64,000 nt of DNA from Mesonia sediminis (GTDB lineage: Bacteria > Bacteroidota > Bacteroidia > Flavobacteriales > Flavobacteriaceae). How positions within the stretch are numbered: the first letter of the stretch is position 1; each line of letters starts with the position of its first letter. The stretch covers positions 33,587 through 97,586 of the forward strand of contig NZ_JBHULZ010000002.1 in NCBI RefSeq assembly GCF_042684705.1. The letters run 5' to 3'. Of this stretch, positions 8,597 to 17,970 are shown in pieces. The notes under the pieces were generated by a model. It was not told where the DNA came from. It did not search any database and worked only from the letters and a program-made list of their open reading frames with translations. Made by a program: the position numbers and the translations under genes.

Positions 8597-9171
8597 TACA
8601 GGCTGTCACAGTTTTTGAGTACATCCAAGTCACAATATGAAATCACCGCAACCATTTCAAAAAGCTGTATTGCAATCATAAACCAACCACCTTTAAACGA
8701 CATTTAAACCATAATTAAACAGCGGATGATTACATATTGCAACCGCTCACAAGAGCAGCTCATTACGTCAGCAATTTAAGCCAACGCACCACGGCAGGTT
8801 ATACATCTCATATAGGAATGTCAATCACAAATCATCTATTTCCTCAAAATCCGCAATTCCTTAAATCACCTTTTTAAGAAAGATGATAACCTACCGCCAC
8901 CGAAATAAATTGCTTCCTACAATCACTGCCCTTGCCTTTCCCACCGCATCAAAAAACTGCGCCAGCCTTGTGTATAAACATAGCCGTGAGAGCCTTCCGC
9001 TCGAATTTAACAAACAGCCGTAATATACTCAAACAGTAGAAACCCAATTGAACAAACTCGCTACAGGCTATCACTCACAGCACCCTCGCTCATCTCGCAG
9101 TCGGCTCGCGCCTTTTGATTACCTGCTCAACAAATATTTTGAACTACCAGTTATTTAAGTAACTTTATAGA

Positions 9172-10185
9172 ATGAATAAAATATTCCGTACTTATAACAC
9201 ATTAAACGCTTCCATATTTGACCTTATAAGCGGTACAACCGAGGTAAAGCAAACATTAGGTTTAGCATTTCTACTATCACAAGACAAAAAAACTCTACAA
9301 GCATTCCTAAAGTTAGACGAGATAAAAAGAGTTACAGGAAACATTAATCTAAGCAAGTTCAGCAAAGTAATCGTCCATTCTGAACTTATTTCAGAATCAG
9401 GTAAAAGAGCAGATATTGTAATTCAACTCTATAAAAACAATGAACCCGCAATAGCTTTAATAATTGAAGCAAAGACAGCTTCTAAAAGCGTTAAGGGTAA
9501 AATGGTCATAGACCAATTACAAGCCTATTTAAAGCCAGAAGAATTTCCTTTACTATCTCAATTTAACACTTACGGTTGCACCTTGACGAAGAACGATGTA
9601 GTAATAAACCATCAGAGTATCACGGCAGTTTCTTGGCATCGAATCTTCGAGTTCTTAAACAAACAAAAAGGGCTTGCTCAACAATTTTTATCTTTCATTT
9701 CAAACATCAAAGGAACTATGAAATTTTACGAAAAAGAAGTTTATTCAATTCCAGCAGGAGGTAGCTTTAAATATCAATATGATCATCCATTTATTTATGA
9801 ATGTCCAAATGAAGGACACCAATATACCTCAATGAAAAAACCACTGTATTTAGCTTTTAGAAAAAGTCCTGGTGGGATTATGGAAAAACTTTTTGGAGTT
9901 GACGACGTTATCATTATGAATCCTCACACAGATTTTGAAGCCTTTTGGAATAATAAAGCCTACACTAAAGAAGTTAAAGACCGTGTGAAGTACTATTGTG
10001 ATAATGTATGGAAAGGCCGTTACTATGATAATAATGAAAAGCAATTTTTCATTCTTTCAAAAACAAATCAAATAGAATTACCACACCATCCAAAACCATT
10101 GAAGAACAATTCTTTCAGGGCATATTACAAGTTGTCAGACATTCTTGATAGAAGTACTAATATCGTTGAGAAAGATAGAGATTAG
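9172..10185 (+). CDS. PD-(D/E)XK nuclease-like protein
   Basis: The 337-residue protein has an N-terminal restriction-endonuclease-like fold signature: ADIVI with Asp81 on one strand, then IALIIEAKT giving Glu99-x-Lys101, and a following helix with a Gln (VIDQLQAYL), the classic D-(E)XK-Q arrangement. The remainder (about 180-337, GSFKYQYDHPFIYE, FRKSPGGIMEKLFGVDDVIIMNP) is a second domain I do not recognise. It is isolated after the 1.3-kb gene-free stretch and followed by a strong hairpin. It is probably a stand-alone nuclease or the DNA-binding arm of a defence gene. Confidence 0.65.
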   Translation: MNKIFRTYNTLNASIFDLISGTTEVKQTLGLAFLLSQDKKTLQAFLKLDEIKRVTGNINLSKFSKVIVHSELISESGKRADIVIQLYKNNEPAIALIIEAKTASKSVKGKMVIDQLQAYLKPEEFPLLSQFNTYGCTLTKNDVVINHQSITAVSWHRIFEFLNKQKGLAQQFLSFISNIKGTMKFYEKEVYSIPAGGSFKYQYDHPFIYECPNEGHQYTSMKKPLYLAFRKSPGGIMEKLFGVDDVIIMNPHTDFEAFWNNKAYTKEVKDRVKYYCDNVWKGRYYDNNEKQFFILSKTNQIELPHHPKPLKNNSFRAYYKLSDILDRSTNIVEKDRD

Positions 10186-10575
10186 CGAAAGAGTAAAAAG
10201 AAGGCAAATATAGATGGCTTCCACCGCCTACCGCTATATTCCAGTAAAGCTCAAGCCACAAGGGTTTTGAAAAAAATAGTACGCTACAAAATGGCGTACT
10301 TTTTTTAAAACCCTATCCAAGCGCACGATTTTTTCCAAAAAGCTTGACAGAAATGCCACGCCATCAGCAAAACGGCTTTCTTTTTTCTCTTTTTCTTTTA
10401 AAAAAATGTGTTCATTTTCTTAGTTTAATGCAAAACACAGCAAAAGTCTGCAACCGAAACTGATAACATCTATTTGCACAGAAGTTGCCATATATTACGC
10501 AGAACTGGTATTGCTTCAGGCCAAAGCCGTACCAAGTCCGAATCAAATTTTGTTTAACCCCAAAAAATCAGAACA
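10186..10575. other. Intergenic stretch between nuclease and DUF6266 genes
   Basis: Contains the hairpin at 10261-10314 and, just before it, AATATAG...CTATATT arms around a GC-rich segment (about 10207-10242), a motif I associate with non-coding parts of Bacteroidota mobile elements. No ORF was recognised; the last 170 bases should carry the promoter of the following gene. Confidence 0.4.
10261..10314. terminator. Long near-perfect hairpin, probable bidirectional terminator
   Basis: AGGGTTTT at 10261-10268 pairs with AAAACCCT at 10307-10314. Inside, an A run pairs with a T run (10301-10306), and AGTACGC (10278-10284) pairs with GCGTACT (10294-10300) around a 9-nt loop. The T run after the inner stem fits rho-independent termination of the nuclease gene that ends at 10185. 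Confidence 0.7.
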
Positions 10576-11217
10576 ATGGGTAAAATAGCACAAGGAATCT
10601 TAGGTGGGCTTTCAGGTAAGGTTGGAAACGTTATCGGTGGAAGCTGGAAAGGAATTGACTACATCAGAATTAAACCTTCAAGTGTAGCCAATCCTCGAAC
10701 TGAAGGTCAGGTAAACCAACGAAACAGGTTTACTGTGACTTTGGAATTTTTACAGGCAATTAAGCCGTTTATCAAACAAGGATACAAATCGCTTGCGATT
10801 AAGAAAACCGAGTTTAATGCGGCTATGTCTTACATCTTGAATAATGCAGTAATCGGTACTGCACCAAACTTTAACATCAATTACAATGATGCTTTAGTTA
10901 GCCGTGGAGGACTTTCAGGCGTTCTAAATGGAACAACTGATTTAACCAACCCTGGCGAAGTAACTTTCGACTGGGATGATAACTCAGGAGAAGGAAATGC
11001 CAATACGACCGATAAGGCAATGCTATTGGTTTACAATCCTGCAAAGAAAGAATCTATTTCTGTGATTGATGGTAACCTCAGAACTTCAGGAAGTCAAACC
11101 GTAGTCATACCGGCTACTTATGCAGGAGATACTGTAGAGCTGTTTGCAGCCTTCATTACCGCAGATGGCAGTCAAGTATCTAACAGTACTTATTTAGGCT
11201 CTGGAACCGCTCAATAA
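10576..11217 (+). CDS. DUF6266 family protein
   Basis: The 213-residue product begins MGKIAQGILGGLSGKVGNVIGGSWKG and carries the block RIKPSSVANPRTEGQVNQRNRF (about 33-55), the hallmark of the DUF6266 family seen almost only in Bacteroidota and often in several copies per genome. The C-terminal half (about 110-213) is a Ser/Thr/Gly-rich beta-type domain (GEVTFDWDDNSGEGNANTTDKAM). There is no signal peptide. Function is unknown. The gene is monocistronic, with its own terminator directly after it. Confidence 0.85.
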   Translation: MGKIAQGILGGLSGKVGNVIGGSWKGIDYIRIKPSSVANPRTEGQVNQRNRFTVTLEFLQAIKPFIKQGYKSLAIKKTEFNAAMSYILNNAVIGTAPNFNINYNDALVSRGGLSGVLNGTTDLTNPGEVTFDWDDNSGEGNANTTDKAMLLVYNPAKKESISVIDGNLRTSGSQTVVIPATYAGDTVELFAAFITADGSQVSNSTYLGSGTAQ

Positions 11218-11237
11218 GTCTTAGGATTGAAGTTAGG

Positions 11238-11264
11238 AAACCGCTCTTTGTGAGCGGTTTTTTT
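11238..11264 (+). terminator. Rho-independent terminator after DUF6266 gene
   Basis: AAACCGCTC (11238-11246) pairs perfectly with GAGCGGTTT (11252-11260) around TTTGT, followed by a T run. Confidence 0.9.
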
Positions 11265-11590
11265 ATGCTCTATTCATTAAATTTTCTATCTTAGTGACCT
11301 AATAATGATAGTTTACCGTTTGTGTTTATTTGCTGTGAATTATCCCTTTTCTGAATTATTTTGTATGCTATTTGTTGCCCAAATGCTCTAACCCTAATAA
11401 ATATAAGGTAAGTTACATATTGTATCGGGAAGTAAAACCCCTTAAAGAATTTTTAAGTTAACTTTTGTTTTTTTGCATTTATAATACGCCTTTATTTAAC
11501 GGCTAATGAAGCATTAGCGAGGTACTTCATAATATGAATTCGAGCAAACTATAGCTAAAAGCCTGTGGGCGGTTGCCCCATGCTGGGCTA
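11265..11590. other. Intergenic stretch with hairpin at its right end
   Basis: No ORF recognised. AGCTAAAAGCC (11553-11563) and GGCTATTAGCT (11586-11596) form a stem with one mismatch around an inner GGGC/GCCC stem, overlapping the stop codon of the leftward DUF1206 gene. It may end that transcript. This is also the visible boundary between the defence island and ordinary chromosome. Confidence 0.4.
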
Positions 11591-12394
11591 TTAGCTAGGT
11601 TGTTCTGATGGCTTAGCTTGTTCTGATTGAAAACGCCTGTATTTCGATAAAAATATAAAAAATGCTCCGTAGGCTATAAACCCCACTGCGGTAAGAATCA
11701 TTAACAAACGGCTCCAAGAAGTTTGTTCTAAAAAAGCAAAGGCATCCTGAATTCCTTTAATTTCTCGGTTGCCCGAATAAAAGCCGGCACGCAAAAAGAA
11801 ATAGGCAATGATTAAAACCACAAAGGCACGGGCATAAAAACCAAATTTTCCCATCGCTCTGATGAGCCTATAGTGTTTTTGGCCTTCTAAATTAAATTGA
11901 TCGAGTAGTCCGCCACGAAAAGCGCCGCGAATGAGCACTATGCCTTGCACCGCTAAGATTATACCAATCAAGATAAAGCCGTAAGTCAGAGCGGTAGAAC
12001 CGATAAATTGCGCATAAGAAGTGCTTTGATCTCCTGTATAATCTTGGGTGAATAAATGATAAAAGGCCAATGCGGCCACTCCGGTGTACACTAGACCAGT
12101 GGTAAATAATCCGAACCGCTTTAATATGGCTTGGCGTTCTTTGCCCTTTTGTTCAGGATCATAAATACTTTGAATAAACATCCAAACCGAGTAGCACACC
12201 AAACCGCTGCCCAATAAAAAGAGGAGCGTACGTCCAAAGGCTTGTTGCTTTAAAAAAGATAAAGCTTGATTGGTACCCGAGCTTTGTCCGCCTAATTCTA
12301 GCGCTGCCAAAAGTGATAAGACACCAATAATAACGTAGATTAATCCTTTCGATACAAAACCAATAGCGGCTAAAACTTTAAAAGATTTTTTCAA
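11591..12394 (-). CDS. DUF1206 integral membrane protein
   Basis: The 267-residue protein consists of three repeated units of two membrane helices, each starting with a pattern like GFVSKGLIYVIIGVLSLLAA (about 11-30), FGLFTTGLVYTGVAALAFY (about 93-112) and KFGFYARAFVVLIIAYFF (about 183-200). This three-fold repeat is the DUF1206 family. The cytoplasmic tail is short and polar (SEQAKPSEQPS). Physiological role unknown. It is transcribed alone, opposite to the island, with about 130 bp to its upstream neighbour. Confidence 0.85.
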   Translation of the reverse strand: MKKSFKVLAAIGFVSKGLIYVIIGVLSLLAALELGGQSSGTNQALSFLKQQAFGRTLLFLLGSGLVCYSVWMFIQSIYDPEQKGKERQAILKRFGLFTTGLVYTGVAALAFYHLFTQDYTGDQSTSYAQFIGSTALTYGFILIGIILAVQGIVLIRGAFRGGLLDQFNLEGQKHYRLIRAMGKFGFYARAFVVLIIAYFFLRAGFYSGNREIKGIQDAFAFLEQTSWSRLLMILTAVGFIAYGAFFIFLSKYRRFQSEQAKPSEQPS

Positions 12395-12505
12395 GATAAT
12401 TATAGCTAAGGCCTAATAAAAGTTTCCTGTTTACTACAAATGTAATCAAATTTTGACTGGCGTTTAGCATTCTAACCCACACAAATGCTAAAGCTTGAGA
12501 TTAAA

Positions 12506-12527
12506 AAAAGAGGCTTTCGCCTCTTTT
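12506..12527 (-). terminator. Rho-independent terminator of PLP enzyme gene
   Basis: AAAAGAGGC (12506-12514) pairs perfectly with GCCTCTTTT (12519-12527). On the minus strand the stem is followed by a T run and lies directly after the stop codon at 12530-12532. Confidence 0.85.
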
Positions 12528-12529
12528 AT

Positions 12530-14458
12530 TTAAATATGTTTTTGCACAAAATCGCTAAAAACCGATTGGTGGCGTTCCAAATCCAATTCGGGAGCTAAGG
12601 AAACACGTACAATATAATCTTTATCGGTTTCTTTGGTAGTTCCTTGGGTTGAGGTGGCTGGGATAGTCCAATAACAACCTTTCAACTGCCCATAACTCAC
12701 ACAATATTTGCTTTCCTCAGGAATTTGCGTGATCATCATTTGTATCAGCTTATGGTTTAATGCTCTTTTATGGGTTTCACGTTCTTGATGCGTATCGCCT
12801 TTGGTAGGCAGATCTAATGAAAATACCGATGGGGTAAATCCGCGTTGCGCTAAATCCTCAGAAACAAAATTAATTTTGGCTTCGGGTAACTCTTTTTCAA
12901 TAAACGCAACAAATGCACGGGTATTTTTATAAGCTTTCTCAATACGCTCAAGCATACTGGGTAGCTGTTCGGCTAACTTGGCATATTGTCTGGCGGTAGC
13001 CTCATTGTCGCACAGTGTCAAATGCGTGGCTATTTTACTCATCATCGCTTGAGACTGCTGGTTGCCCACACAATAACCGGCTGTACATTTTCCTCCACTA
13101 GGGAATTTAGATCCGCTGGCATAAGCCAAGGCATAGCCTTCTGCTAGAATATTATTGTTATTTTCATCGCTTTGCTGACTTAAAAAGGGAACATTCGGAC
13201 AAAACGTTTGGTCCAATATAAAAACGGGAGCGATGGCAGCCGTGCCGCTTGGGGTTTGTCTAGATTTTCGTAAAGCTGCGGCTAAACCTTCTAAATTAGG
13301 TACTTCTACTCTTGGATTGGTAGGAATTTCGGCAATGATATAAGGTACTGCGTCTTCTTTCGATAGTTGACTCAAAACCTGTTCTACACTGCTTACCATG
13401 TCATTATCTCCATCAACGGGTAAATCTACAATACTAACCTGATCTAAACTTTGGGCTAACCTGCGCGCTTGATCATTGGTGCCGCCATAGCAATTTGGGG
13501 GTACGATAAATTTTATCGGTTTGCCCGGATGTTGTTCTTGAGCATAATCCACCAATCCCATCATAATGGCGTATTGCATCGATAATCCAGATGAGGCAAC
13601 CAGAACTTCTCCCTTTGTACCCGTTATTGACCGAATGTTATCGGCTACCTCTTTTTGATTAGAAGCTTGGTGAATTTCGGCTTGTTCTAAAGGTTCATTT
13701 GCCAATCGTTGTAGTCCGCGGTAAGCGTTTAACGGAGTAATGGCTACAGTTTCGCGTCTTCTAACATGCTGTATTGCCCCTATGCTCGACTCTTCTTGAT
13801 TAGGCCCAATATATAGAACGCTACCTAGTGCGGCATCTAATCCTACCAGGTAATCTATCGGGCTATCAGTAGCGGTTAAAACCGACTGTTGTGCCGTCCA
13901 ATCAAAATTGCTTTCAACATAAACCAAACTTGCTGATGCTTGATAACCAGGGGTGTCTTGAATTTGGCTGGGGTCTTTTACCGGCAACCACTCTATTTGG
14001 TAATCGTAAACTTTTTTTATTAAGTCTTGATCCAGTGCGGGGGGTAAGGCTCCACTATAAGCGATTTGGGTAACTTTACCGGCCAGACTGTTGGTGCGGG
14101 CTATAGCTAAAAGCGGCATACTTAAAGATTGAAAACAAATCACTCGATCTGCCGATAGTCCTTGTAACTGTGCCAAACTCCACTCCAATACACTAGACAA
14201 CGGATGCCCCAAGCGAATGTAATCATAAGCCGTTGGCAATTGCGCCAGCCTTTCGGTAAATGCTGCTCCACTAATTTCTGAGTTCATTAATTCTTCAAAG
14301 GCTTGCAAAAACTGTGTTTTAGCCTGATTTTCTTGATAAATATCTAGCCGATGCGTAGTTAATTTTAACCAATCTTCGGGTGTATGGGTCAGTATGTGTT
14401 TTAATTGTTGTTGTATATTTTTTTGCTCCATTTTGTGCTGCTTTTCTTTGTGCTGCAA
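12530..14458 (-). CDS. Large PLP-dependent enzyme of Cys/Met metabolism type
   Basis: The 642-residue protein has a C-terminal fold-type I PLP core (about 240-640) like cystathionine gamma-synthase/beta-lyase enzymes: VASSGLSMQYAIM (about 284-296), FIVPPNCYGGT (about 319-329), FILDQTFCPNVPF (about 420-432) and the presumed Schiff-base lysine in ASGSKFPSGGKCTAGY (about 455-470). The first 230 residues are an extra domain absent from ordinary cystathionine enzymes. Such long forms occur in Bacteroidota and may act on sulfur amino acids; the substrate cannot be read from sequence. The start may instead be the Met ten codons downstream (14431). Monocistronic with its own terminator. Confidence 0.75.
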   Translation of the reverse strand: MQHKEKQHKMEQKNIQQQLKHILTHTPEDWLKLTTHRLDIYQENQAKTQFLQAFEELMNSEISGAAFTERLAQLPTAYDYIRLGHPLSSVLEWSLAQLQGLSADRVICFQSLSMPLLAIARTNSLAGKVTQIAYSGALPPALDQDLIKKVYDYQIEWLPVKDPSQIQDTPGYQASASLVYVESNFDWTAQQSVLTATDSPIDYLVGLDAALGSVLYIGPNQEESSIGAIQHVRRRETVAITPLNAYRGLQRLANEPLEQAEIHQASNQKEVADNIRSITGTKGEVLVASSGLSMQYAIMMGLVDYAQEQHPGKPIKFIVPPNCYGGTNDQARRLAQSLDQVSIVDLPVDGDNDMVSSVEQVLSQLSKEDAVPYIIAEIPTNPRVEVPNLEGLAAALRKSRQTPSGTAAIAPVFILDQTFCPNVPFLSQQSDENNNNILAEGYALAYASGSKFPSGGKCTAGYCVGNQQSQAMMSKIATHLTLCDNEATARQYAKLAEQLPSMLERIEKAYKNTRAFVAFIEKELPEAKINFVSEDLAQRGFTPSVFSLDLPTKGDTHQERETHKRALNHKLIQMMITQIPEESKYCVSYGQLKGCYWTIPATSTQGTTKETDKDYIVRVSLAPELDLERHQSVFSDFVQKHI

Positions 14459-14583
14459 TTTACAATAATTGCCTTGTTCTATAAAACCATTGCACTGTAG
14501 ATAGGCTTAACAACTTGTTAAAGTGCCTTAATATGTTAAAGGGAATTTTGCTAAATCTAGTAGTTTTTGCTTACTGGGTTGCC

Positions 14584-16728
14584 TTAAAACCTCCAATGTA
14601 GCCCTGCATAGAAGTTGCGCTCGGGGGCTGGATTGAAATAGCGTTTTCCAAAAGCATTGATGTCGTTTCCTAAGCTATAGCGCTCATTTAATAGATTATC
14701 TACCCCTGCAAATAAGCGAAAACGCATTGCGTATCCTAAGCTTTGTTGCCAATTCAGTTGTAATTGAACCAAATGAAAGGCCTCGCTAAAAACGGTATTG
14801 GCATCGTTTAACGGGTAGCTCGAAGTGTATCTATGGTTAAGCGCCATACTCCAAGGTTTTCCCATCGCTAAGTTTAAGCTGTTGGCGAGCATCCAGTCGG
14901 GTACAGAAGTTACGGGATTACCGCTATAATTGTTTTCTTTAACGATGTAACGCTCAAATTCATGTTGATTATAGGTAAGCGCCGTATGCCATTGCAAATT
15001 ATGCAATAACCGAGAGCTGTCTTCAGCCAAGAGCCTAAACTCACCCGTTAATTCAATTCCGTTTTGCTTTAATTCGCCTGCATTGACAAAATACTCATTT
15101 CCAGCGGCATTGAGCTGCCTTACAATTCCCGATTGAATAGGGTAGGTGTAGGCGCTTAAGTCTAGCACCAACCATTGTTTAGGGTGTTGAAACCTAAAAC
15201 CTAACTCATAATTTACACCTTCTTCGGCCTTTAGATCGGTGTTGATTTTATTGGTAGAAGAACGAACTTCGGCCAGTGTGGGCGCAGAAAATCCTTTGGC
15301 TACAGACGCACGCATACTCCATTGCCGATCAAAGGTATAACGACCCGCAATTCTGGGCATCCAAATAGCATCATACTTTACTTCGCCTTGGGCACGAGCG
15401 CTAGCAGGAAAATACGTGGTATAGCCCAAAGTAAAGTTATGGTAACCCAGAGAAGTTTCTAGGCTGAGCTTTTCTTTCCAGCCGATTTGTGTACGTAAAA
15501 AATAGTTTTGCCTGCTATTGGTTAGATCATCTTGTGCCTGTAAGCCTTGTGGCTCTCCTTGGTTGTTGTCAAAATTTTCAAGCGCATACCAACCTTTTTG
15601 CCCTTCGTAACCTAGTTGTGCCTCAAAATGCCAAGTAGTAGCGATTTGATTTTGGTAAGAAAGATAAGTGCGCAAGCCAATATTTTCTTCTTTACGGAAT
15701 TCATAATTGGTGATAAACGGATTTTCGAAGTCGGTAGAAGAACCAAATAAACTGACTTGATGTTGCCAATGTTTGCTGATGGTGATCTGATGGGTGATGC
15801 CGCCAAGCAGACTTCGGTTTTGAATGCCGGCTTCCTGAGCTTCGGCTGATGGAAATCGGCTCGATGCGGGCCGGGCCATACGCCGTTGTTCCTCTAGTTG
15901 CTCCCGCGTCAAGCCTCCAGGCGTTTCATAATGCAAATCGGTATACAAAAGTAAAAAACGCAACTCACTATTGATCGCATATTGGTAGCGATGGGCGGTT
16001 TGTATACTTTTTTTACTTAGCGCAGTATGGTCTCGGTAACCGTCTGATTGTTGATACATTTGATCGATAGAAAAAGAATACCGCTCATAACTTCTTTGCA
16101 GACTAAAGTGCTCTCGAAACAAGCCATATGCTCCACCACCCAAACTTAATTGTTGTTTGTTTTCGCGAACATTAAAGCCTTTGGGCTCAAGGCGAATCAC
16201 CCCACCCGAATTGGCTCCATATAAAGAGGCATTAGGACCTTTTAATACTTGCAATTGAGCGAGTGCCGCAGCGTCAATTAAATTGATATAGGTGTTTCCA
16301 CTGGCATCGGTAAGCGGAAAATCACCGAGATAAACCTGTAAATTACGCACCCCAAAAGGCGAACGGATTAAATTTCCGCGTAAAGCGATGCGATAACTGC
16401 CTGGTGAACGCTCTTCCATTCGCAAACCGGCAACCTGGTTCAAAGCGGGTACCAAACTACCGGTATAAGTAGCCGAAAGCTGAGGTTGCCCAACGATCTG
16501 TGCCGTAGCATTTAACTGCTGCAGCGGCTGTTGTGGGTTATGGGCAATAATATGCACGCTATTAAGAGCATCAACGGCGGTGCTGTCTTGATTTTGGGCG
16601 CTCGCGCTCTCCAATCCTAAAACGTTTAATCCGCCGAGAAGAACGAAAAATTGTATCGATGGTACAGAACGAGAAGTAAAATAGCTTGCTAGACGCTTTA
16701 CTAACAGATTAGAAGAGACGGTATACAA
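14584..16728 (-). CDS. TonB-dependent outer membrane receptor
   Basis: The 714-residue protein has a signal-like N terminus ending near SASAQ (about 41-45). A plug domain (about 65-180) shows GLRMEERSPGSYRIALRG, GVRNLQVYLGDFPLTDASGN and the VLKGPNASLYGANSGGVI block, and a 22-strand barrel ends in an aromatic residue (HWRF). It imports a ligand across the outer membrane using TonB energy; iron chelates are common ligands but none is indicated. No ATG precedes the signal region; the start appears to be TTG at 16728, 3 bp after the stop of the sugar dehydrogenase gene, so the two form an operon. Confidence 0.85.
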   Translation of the reverse strand: MYTVSSNLLVKRLASYFTSRSVPSIQFFVLLGGLNVLGLESASAQNQDSTAVDALNSVHIIAHNPQQPLQQLNATAQIVGQPQLSATYTGSLVPALNQVAGLRMEERSPGSYRIALRGNLIRSPFGVRNLQVYLGDFPLTDASGNTYINLIDAAALAQLQVLKGPNASLYGANSGGVIRLEPKGFNVRENKQQLSLGGGAYGLFREHFSLQRSYERYSFSIDQMYQQSDGYRDHTALSKKSIQTAHRYQYAINSELRFLLLYTDLHYETPGGLTREQLEEQRRMARPASSRFPSAEAQEAGIQNRSLLGGITHQITISKHWQHQVSLFGSSTDFENPFITNYEFRKEENIGLRTYLSYQNQIATTWHFEAQLGYEGQKGWYALENFDNNQGEPQGLQAQDDLTNSRQNYFLRTQIGWKEKLSLETSLGYHNFTLGYTTYFPASARAQGEVKYDAIWMPRIAGRYTFDRQWSMRASVAKGFSAPTLAEVRSSTNKINTDLKAEEGVNYELGFRFQHPKQWLVLDLSAYTYPIQSGIVRQLNAAGNEYFVNAGELKQNGIELTGEFRLLAEDSSRLLHNLQWHTALTYNQHEFERYIVKENNYSGNPVTSVPDWMLANSLNLAMGKPWSMALNHRYTSSYPLNDANTVFSEAFHLVQLQLNWQQSLGYAMRFRLFAGVDNLLNERYSLGNDINAFGKRYFNPAPERNFYAGLHWRF

Positions 16729-16731
16729 GAT

Positions 16732-17970
16732 TTATTTCTTTTGAATAACAAATAACTTTCCGCTTTGGCTTATCGCGTATAATTTACCATCCTTAGCTTC
16801 GGTAATCGCTCTAAACCGTTCGCCTTTGTCGGCTAACAGACGTTCTTCGCCCACCACGCGATTGTCTTCTAGTACCAAACGCGCAATGTGTTGGCTGCTT
16901 AAACCGGCCAGAAAAAGGTTGTTTTTCCACTCCGGAATTGCATCGCCAGAATAAAAGCTCATGCCACTAGGAGAGAGCACAGGATCCCAGTAATATACGG
17001 GTTGTTCCATGCCTTCTTTTTGTTGTATCGGCGGATCGCCAATTTCGGCGCCACTGTATTCTACCCCGTAGGTAATTACGGGCCAACCGTAGTTTTTTCC
17101 GGGCTCAATAAGATTGAGTTCATCACCACCACGGGGTCCAAATTCATTGCTCCACAGCGCTCGAGTCTCTGGGTGAATGGCTAAGCCTTGCGGGTTGCGG
17201 TGCCCGTAGCTGTAAATTTCGGGTAAAGCTTCAGGTTGATCCACAAACGGATTGCTAGCTACTGCCTGCCCATCTCTTGTAATGCGAATGATTTTTCCGA
17301 ATGAAGTGCTTAAATCCTGAGCTTTTACTCGGGTTTGTTTATCGGAACGTTCTCCGATGCTCACCAATAAATTTCCCGCATCGTCAAATAGTATTCGTCC
17401 GCCATAATGCAAACGCCCATCGTAGGTAGGGCTGGCACGGTAAATAACTTGTACTTGTTCTATTTTATCGGCGCCTTGAGGCAGTTTTCCTTTGGCTACG
17501 GCCGTATGATTACCATCGGCTACCCGCTCGGTAAAGGTCCAAAAAACCATACGGTCTTGTTCAAATTCCGGAGAAAGACATAGGCCTAGCATTCCGCCTT
17601 GAGCGCGATCATCTACGTCGGGAAATCCTTTAATATCTTGAAGTATTTCACCCGTTTCCGGATTTAGCAAGCGCATAAAACCTTTATTTTCGGTAAGCAG
17701 TAAGTTACCATCGGGCATGGGCGTGATACCCCAAGGCTCTTGCAACTTATCGCTGCGTAAAATCACCTCATAATCGGTTTGGGTTTGCACTTGCGGTGCG
17801 CGGGTTTGGCCTTCAAAAGCCGGAGCATAATGCGCATTGTCGGGTTTAGGAGGGGTGTTTTTATGTGTTAAACTGTCTTGTGCAGCAGCAGTGGGTGTAG
17901 CTTGTTGGTTTTTAGGTTTACAGGCCAATAAACTTAAAGCGGAAAGGGCCAAGGCAAAAAACATTTTCAT
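16732..17970 (-). CDS. PQQ-dependent sugar dehydrogenase-type lipoprotein
   Basis: The lipoprotein signal MKMFFALALSALSLLAC puts the 412-residue protein in the envelope. The body is the soluble aldose sugar dehydrogenase (YliI/GSDH) beta-propeller: EPWGITPMPDGNLLLTE (about 79-95), GGMLGLCLSPEF, LHYGGRILFDDAGNL, GHRNPQGLAIHP, NEFGPRGGDELN and GKNYGWP. Family members oxidise aldoses with PQQ and calcium. It is the first gene of a two-gene operon with the TonB receptor, suggesting that both serve uptake or oxidation of the same compound; this coupling is inference. Whether the organism makes PQQ cannot be told here. Confidence 0.85.
   Translation of the reverse strand: MKMFFALALSALSLLACKPKNQQATPTAAAQDSLTHKNTPPKPDNAHYAPAFEGQTRAPQVQTQTDYEVILRSDKLQEPWGITPMPDGNLLLTENKGFMRLLNPETGEILQDIKGFPDVDDRAQGGMLGLCLSPEFEQDRMVFWTFTERVADGNHTAVAKGKLPQGADKIEQVQVIYRASPTYDGRLHYGGRILFDDAGNLLVSIGERSDKQTRVKAQDLSTSFGKIIRITRDGQAVASNPFVDQPEALPEIYSYGHRNPQGLAIHPETRALWSNEFGPRGGDELNLIEPGKNYGWPVITYGVEYSGAEIGDPPIQQKEGMEQPVYYWDPVLSPSGMSFYSGDAIPEWKNNLFLAGLSSQHIARLVLEDNRVVGEERLLADKGERFRAITEAKDGKLYAISQSGKLFVIQKK

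Larger units (their letters stand above)
7847..9171. other. 1.3-kb gene-free, structured intergenic stretch in the defence island
   Basis: No convincing ORF on either strand. Composition differs from surrounding genes: the + strand is visibly G-poor and C-rich in 8640-9130, with GC-rich words in 7860-7960, 8225-8260 and 8390-8420. It holds a large inverted repeat (8422-8596) and a flavobacterial palindromic repeat (8161-8180). Such DNA is typical of long non-coding stretches beside transfer genes in Bacteroidota integrative elements, so this may be an ICE remnant, an origin of transfer or a structured RNA locus. No relaxase, integrase or tra gene is in the window, so that remains inference. 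Confidence 0.55.

Noticed and set aside
7847..9171. Origin of transfer of a complete ICE
   Set aside because: No relaxase, integrase, tra or att-like direct repeats are present, so only the foldback itself can be reported.
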